Part shown: piece by piece, positions 7,632 through 11,172 of the stretch | Layout: each line of letters begins with the position of its first letter | How positions within the stretch are numbered: position 1 is the stretch's first letter | Assembly (NCBI GenBank): GCA_021157805.1 | Contig: JAGGVW010000274.1 | Span: 1 to 11,172 of the forward strand | Origin: a bacterium | GTDB taxonomy: Bacteria; Ratteibacteria; UBA8468; B48-G9; JAFGKM01 | DNA: 11,172 nucleotides | Direction: 5' to 3' | Made by a program: the position numbers and the translations under genes | Notes under the pieces: model-generated | Database searches by the model: none | What the model saw: only the letters and a program-made list of their open reading frames with translations | Told to the model about the DNA's origin: nothing

Positions 7632-7666
7632 AGGGATACTTTCTTCAGCATACTAAAGTGCTCCCT
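7632..7666 (+). terminator. terminator-like hairpin at the end of the sugar locus
   Basis: AGGGA-T-ACTTT (7632-7642) pairs with AAAGT-G-(C)-TCCCT (7655-7666). This gives 10 Watson-Crick pairs plus one G-T pair, with C7661 bulged and a 12-base loop. It starts 5 bases after the stop codon of the propeller gene. A weak TTATAAT rather than a clean T run follows, so termination may be partial. Together with the separate promoter candidate before purH, it marks the likely 3' end of the sugar operon. Confidence 0.5.
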
Positions 7667-7746
7667 TATAATCGGCTATTTTAATTAAATTTTCAAAATC
7701 AGTTAAGCTGGGGTGGTAACTATTCCATAACCATTTACTAAACTAC

Positions 7747-7775
7747 TTGAAAAGGTAAAAGTTTTGTGAGAAAAT
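7747..7775 (+). promoter_or_regulatory. candidate purH promoter
   Basis: TTGAAA (7747-7752) is separated by 17 bases from GAAAAT (7770-7775), preceded by TG at 7767-7768 (extended -10, as at the GntR promoter). Transcription would start near 7782, about 35 bases before purH. The rest of the 189-base gap (7667-7746) shows no other clear signal. No recognisable purine riboswitch was seen. Confidence 0.35.
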
Positions 7776-7804
7776 AAATCAGGGATTTAAAAACTGGTCT
7801 TTAT

Positions 7805-7810
7805 GGGAGG
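7805..7810 (+). promoter_or_regulatory. ribosome binding site of purH
   Basis: GGGAGG lies 6 bases before the ATG at 7817. It fixes the start and agrees with the protein N-terminus expected for the family. Confidence 0.7.
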
Positions 7811-7816
7811 GAGAAA

Positions 7817-9352
7817 ATGATTGAAATAAAAAGAGCGATTTTAAGTGTTTCTGAAAAAAAAGGAATTGTTGAACTGGCAAAATTTTTAACTGAAAACGGT
7901 GTTGAAATTTTATCAACAGGTGGAACTGCAAAATTACTTAGAGAAAATGGGATTAATGTAGTTGATGTTAGTGAATTTACTGGCTTTCCAGAAATTCTTG
8001 ATGGGAGAGTGAAGACACTTCATCCTAAAATTTATGGTGGAATTTTATCAATAAGAGATAATGAAAAACACACAAAGGAAATGGAAGAGAACAATCTCCT
8101 TCCCATAGACCTTGTTGTATGCAATTTATATCCTTTTGAACAGACACTGAAAAAAGGAGCAAGTGATGAAGAGATAATTGAGAATATTGATATTGGAGGA
8201 CCAACAATGATAAGGGCTGCAGCAAAAAATTATAAATATGTAGTTGTGATTGTAAAGCCAGGATTTTATCCTCTTTTAATTGAAGAGATGAAAAAAAATG
8301 ATGGAAAGGTAAGTGAAGATTTTTCCTTCAAATGTGCAGCAGAAGTTTTTAAATTTACCTCAAGATATGATTACATAATTTCTTCATATTTTGAAAGTAA
8401 GATTGAGAAAAAACAACTTCCTGATGAAATTGATATTCGTTTGATAAAAGTAAATGACTTAAGATATGGAGAAAATCCACATCAATTTGCTTCATGGTAC
8501 AGATTTGTTGAGAAGGAGTTTGAAAGAAAGCAATATCAGGGAAAAGAACTTTCTTTTAATAACTTACTTGATATGGAAAGCACATATCTTCTTGTAAACC
8601 AGTTTTCTTCCCCTGCCTGTGTTATTACAAAACATACAAATCCCTGTGGAGTTGCTACTGGTAAAAATTTACCTATTGCCTATGAAAAAGCATTACAGAC
8701 AGACCCTTTAAGTGCTTTTGGTGGAATAATTGGTTTTAACGGGAAAGTTGGTAAAAAAGTAGCGGAAAAAATAATTGAAAGGTTTTTTGAAGTCATAATT
8801 GCCCCTGATTATGATATGGAAGCACTCCGTGTTTTTAAAAAGAAGGAAAATTTAAGAATTATAAAATCACCTGAAAAACCGGTCTATAAATATGATTTCA
8901 GAACTTTAAATGATGGATTTTTAATTCAAACACCTGATGAGAAAGATATTGAAAAATTTGAAGTTGTGACGGAGAAAAAACCAACAGAAGAAGAAGTGGC
9001 TGCACTTAAATTCGGATGGACTGTATGTAAATTTGTGAAATCAAATGCAATAGTTCTTGGCACGAAAAATCAAATACTGGGAATTGGAGCAGGACAGATG
9101 TCAAGATATGATGCTACAAGAGTTGCTGTTATGAAAATGAAAGATAATTTTAAAGAAGAAGTAAAACCACTTGTTATGGCTTCCGATGCTTTCTTCCCAT
9201 TTCCTGACAGTATTGAATATGCAGTAAAAGAAGCAAAAATAAGTGCAGTAATCCAGCCAGGTGGTTCAATAAAAGATAAGGAAGTAATTGATACCTGTAA
9301 TAAACTCGGAATTTCAATGGTCTTTACAGGAACCAGACACTTCAAACATTAA
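7817..9352 (+). CDS. purH: bifunctional AICAR transformylase / IMP cyclohydrolase
   Basis: This cytoplasmic enzyme performs the last two steps of de novo purine synthesis: formylation of AICAR by 10-formyltetrahydrofolate, then ring closure of FAICAR to IMP. At 511 residues it has the usual bacterial length and is complete. The N-terminal MGS-like cyclohydrolase domain (about 1-190) shows STGGT (33-37), GFPEILDGRVKTLHPKIYGG and the IDIGGPTMIRAAAKN stretch. The transformylase domain carries KHTNPCG (K272-G278), where the Lys-His pair is catalytic in homologues, DPLSAFGG, and GAGQMSRYDATR. It ends with the family's PGGS...FTGTRHFKH tail. A strong RBS precedes the ATG. No other purine gene is adjacent, and the gene appears unconnected to the sugar locus upstream. 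No clear terminator follows, so read-through into the next genes is possible. Confidence 0.98.
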   Translation: MIEIKRAILSVSEKKGIVELAKFLTENGVEILSTGGTAKLLRENGINVVDVSEFTGFPEILDGRVKTLHPKIYGGILSIRDNEKHTKEMEENNLLPIDLVVCNLYPFEQTLKKGASDEEIIENIDIGGPTMIRAAAKNYKYVVVIVKPGFYPLLIEEMKKNDGKVSEDFSFKCAAEVFKFTSRYDYIISSYFESKIEKKQLPDEIDIRLIKVNDLRYGENPHQFASWYRFVEKEFERKQYQGKELSFNNLLDMESTYLLVNQFSSPACVITKHTNPCGVATGKNLPIAYEKALQTDPLSAFGGIIGFNGKVGKKVAEKIIERFFEVIIAPDYDMEALRVFKKKENLRIIKSPEKPVYKYDFRTLNDGFLIQTPDEKDIEKFEVVTEKKPTEEEVAALKFGWTVCKFVKSNAIVLGTKNQILGIGAGQMSRYDATRVAVMKMKDNFKEEVKPLVMASDAFFPFPDSIEYAVKEAKISAVIQPGGSIKDKEVIDTCNKLGISMVFTGTRHFKH

Positions 9353-9365
9353 CTTGGACATACGT

Positions 9366-9394
9366 TTGACAAAAGTTATAAGATGAGTTAATTT
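9366..9394 (+). promoter_or_regulatory. candidate promoter of the restriction-modification pair
   Basis: A consensus -35 box TTGACA (9366-9371) is followed after 17 bases by the poor -10 sequence TAATTT (9389-9394). If used, transcription would begin only a few bases before the ATG at 9404, giving an almost leaderless messenger. That would fit the absence of a Shine-Dalgarno there. The weak -10 keeps confidence low; read-through from purH is the alternative. Confidence 0.3.
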
Positions 9395-9403
9395 ATTAAA
9401 AAG

Positions 9404-10369
9404 ATGAAAATAGAAACGATAGGAAGTGTTCAGTATTTATGGTCTAATTTACTCCAACTATCCAAGAAAGAACAATTTTTAGATAAATTAAAAGGGAAAG
9501 GGCAGAAATATAAAAGATATTTAGGTTCTCCTTTAAGATATGCAGGTGGTAAAAGTTGGGCAGTTGGATATGTAATAGAAAGAATCCCTGATAATATTAG
9601 AAGATTAATATCCCCATTTTTTGGGGGCGGTTCTATTGAAATTGCTGTTGCAAAAGAATTAGGAATTGAAGTTATTGGTTTCGATATATTTGATATACTT
9701 GTAAATTATTGGAAAGTTCAGATTAAAAATCCTTATGAGCTATACAAAGAATTATCAAAACTAAAACCAGATAGAGAAACTTACAGCAAAATAAAGTTGA
9801 AACTGAGAGAGTATTGGAAAGGGAAAAAGAAATTATCTCCTTTGAAATTGGCTACTTATTATTACTTCAATCATAATCTTTCGTATGGTCCTGGTTTTTT
9901 AGGATGGATGTCAAGTGTCTATGCTAATGAAAAAACATATTCCCGAATTATTGAAAGAGTCAAAAATTTTAATGTAAAAAACATAAGTATTGAATGTCGT
10001 TCATTCGAGGAAGTGCTTCCTGAATTTAGAAATGATTTCCTATATTGTGACCCCCCTTATTACTTAGGGAATGACAGCACTCTTTTTAAAGGATTATACC
10101 CTCAAAGAAATTTCCCAATCCACCATAATAATTTTAATCATGAATTATTGAGGGATCTTTTACAAAATCATAAAGGGGGCTTTATATTATCTTATAATGA
10201 TTCTCCAACTATCAGAGGATGGTACAAAAATTGTGAGATTGTGGAATTACCTATTCATTATACAATGGGACAAGGGGAAACCAGAATAGGAGTTAACCGC
10301 AAAAGAGAAAACAGAAATCATATAAAGAAAACAAAGGAATTATTAATTATTAAAAAGAGAGAAATATGA
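9404..10369 (+). CDS. DNA adenine-N6 methyltransferase (D12/Dam-like class), type II modification enzyme
   Basis: A 321-residue enzyme that transfers a methyl group from S-adenosylmethionine to adenine N6 in a specific DNA site. The motifs follow the alpha (D12) order: motif X SPLRYAGGK (42-50), motif I SPFFGGGS (70-77) for cofactor binding, a target-recognition region in the middle, then the catalytic DPPY (216-219) and SYNDSPTIRGWY. About 40 residues precede motif X, longer than is common, but no in-frame alternative start exists downstream, so the ATG at 9404 is kept; no Shine-Dalgarno is seen. The stop overlaps the start of the next gene by ATGA. With that neighbour it is best read as the protective half of a type II restriction system, not a solitary Dam-type regulator. 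The recognition sequence cannot be deduced. Confidence 0.93.
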   Translation: MKIETIGSVQYLWSNLLQLSKKEQFLDKLKGKGQKYKRYLGSPLRYAGGKSWAVGYVIERIPDNIRRLISPFFGGGSIEIAVAKELGIEVIGFDIFDILVNYWKVQIKNPYELYKELSKLKPDRETYSKIKLKLREYWKGKKKLSPLKLATYYYFNHNLSYGPGFLGWMSSVYANEKTYSRIIERVKNFNVKNISIECRSFEEVLPEFRNDFLYCDPPYYLGNDSTLFKGLYPQRNFPIHHNNFNHELLRDLLQNHKGGFILSYNDSPTIRGWYKNCEIVELPIHYTMGQGETRIGVNRKRENRNHIKKTKELLIIKKREI

Positions 10370-11148
10370 GAAAAAAAGCAATGACTTCCCAAAAAGCAAG
10401 TTATGTAAAAAGGAAAGGACATGAAGATGCAAAAGAATTTGCTGATGCATTAGGAATTGGGAAGGAATATAAAAGTGATCCTAAGGCTAAGAAAGATATA
10501 ATAGATTCTGAGGGAAATGCGTACTCTGTGAAGAGTGGAGAGAAAAAATGGCAGATTTTTCTTTATGGTAAAACAAGATTTGAAAGTGATTTTGTTTTCA
10601 AAGGTATGAATGGAATAGGAGATTTATTTTTGAAATGTATTGAGAGCTTTCCAGAATCTCGTAGTGATTATTTGAAAAATAAAGAATTCTATAAAAAAAG
10701 ATTACAAATTCCAATGAGACAACTTTGTGAAAAATTAAAAGAAAAAAGAATTCTTGCAGCATTTATTGATAAAAGTATGTTTAATAGTGGTGAAGTGGAT
10801 TTTTTAGTTATAAAGAATGAAGATATTTTCCATGTTTTTTGGGGATATGAAGTTGTTAAGATTTTAACAGAAAGTTTTGAAGTAGATAACTCTAAGGGTA
10901 GAAGGAAAGGAGAATTTGATGCTCAAAAAGTAGTTTTTAAAATTTCAGGTAGAACTTTTGGAGAAATTGAAATGAGAAATGATAGCGATGTTCATTATCG
11001 CGAAATAAAATTCTGGCTAGACAAAAAATTAATATTTAATCTATTGAAATCTCAAATAGTTAGAAAACAAAACTTTAACAATAAAATGATTCTTTATGGA
11101 AAATCTATAAAAAAATTACTAAAATTTAAGAACAATAAGAAATTATAA
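10366..11148 (+). CDS. probable type II restriction endonuclease, unassigned family
   Basis: I do not recognise the exact family of this 260-residue soluble, lysine-rich protein. Its start overlaps the methyltransferase stop (ATGA, 10366-10369), so the two are translationally coupled. That is the main reason to call it the cognate endonuclease. A possible PD-(D/E)XK-like core lies near the N-terminus: E20 in a helix (KGHEDAKEF), D44 (KKDII) and S54-V55-K56 in the next strand (NAYSVKSG), then KKWQIFLY. The usual Asp/Glu two residues before the lysine is replaced by Ser, a departure from the canonical motif. The remainder (about 75-235) alternates helices and strands and includes GEVDFLVI and HVFWGYEVV. 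No membrane segment or signal peptide is seen. It is complete; only 24 bases of unassigned sequence remain in the window after it. Confidence 0.65.
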   Translation: MRKKAMTSQKASYVKRKGHEDAKEFADALGIGKEYKSDPKAKKDIIDSEGNAYSVKSGEKKWQIFLYGKTRFESDFVFKGMNGIGDLFLKCIESFPESRSDYLKNKEFYKKRLQIPMRQLCEKLKEKRILAAFIDKSMFNSGEVDFLVIKNEDIFHVFWGYEVVKILTESFEVDNSKGRRKGEFDAQKVVFKISGRTFGEIEMRNDSDVHYREIKFWLDKKLIFNLLKSQIVRKQNFNNKMILYGKSIKKLLKFKNNKKL

Positions 11149-11172
11149 GAGACATCTTGTGCACTTCTGAAA

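Noticed and set aside
7667..7672. Perfect TATAAT as a purH -10 box
   Set aside because: No acceptable -35 box at 16-18 bases upstream; it overlaps the end of the terminator-like hairpin and lies 145 bases from the start codon.
7712..7731. TGGT...ACCA dyad before purH as a riboswitch or operator
   Set aside because: Only four outer base pairs hold, the inner bases do not pair, and no purine riboswitch features are visible.
11159..11164. GTGCAC palindrome near the window end
   Set aside because: It is a six-base palindrome with no flanking context to give it meaning.

Overview
The window is AT-rich bacterial DNA with eight complete genes, all on the + strand, closely spaced and linked in two places by ATGA stop/start overlaps. 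The type of organism is inferred from gene content. H-X9-DG pseudopilins, LamG-fused DUF6259-type hydrolases and secreted GH32/43-like beta-propeller proteins are typical of Lentisphaerota, Omnitrophota, Planctomycetota and related uncultured PVC-like lineages. The low GC fits a Lentisphaerota/Omnitrophota/Ratteibacteria-like bacterium better than a planctomycete. No rRNA or other phylogenetic marker beyond purH is present to settle this.

Bases 171-7627 look like a sugar or polysaccharide acquisition locus. It begins with a FadR-type GntR regulator (171-848) behind a near-consensus extended -10 promoter, whose start region carries two copies of a TGTATACA-like operator candidate. A dyad/terminator-like hairpin (903-939) follows. 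Next are a type IV pseudopilin with the H-X9-DG signature (976-1713), a secreted LamG + DUF6259-type glycoside hydrolase candidate (1762-4587), a sodium:solute symporter translationally coupled to it (4584-6083), and a second exported protein of the five-bladed beta-propeller (GH32/GH43-like) type (6143-7627). A working model is that the two exported proteins cut a glycan, the symporter imports a product, the GntR protein senses a metabolite, and the pseudopilin serves a surface or secretion machine used with them. The substrate cannot be read from the sequence.

Bases 7628-7816 hold a terminator-like hairpin and a candidate promoter for purH (7817-9352), the complete bifunctional enzyme for the last two steps of IMP synthesis. 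It is a housekeeping gene with no evident link to the sugar locus.

Bases 9404-11148 encode a probable type II restriction-modification pair: a D12-class adenine-N6 DNA methyltransferase and, overlapping its stop by 4 bp, an uncharacterised 260-residue protein that is probably the matching endonuclease with a variant PD-(D/E)XK-like site.

The first ~100 bases and the last 24 bases hold no recognisable gene. No tRNA, rRNA, CRISPR array, insertion sequence or attachment site was seen.
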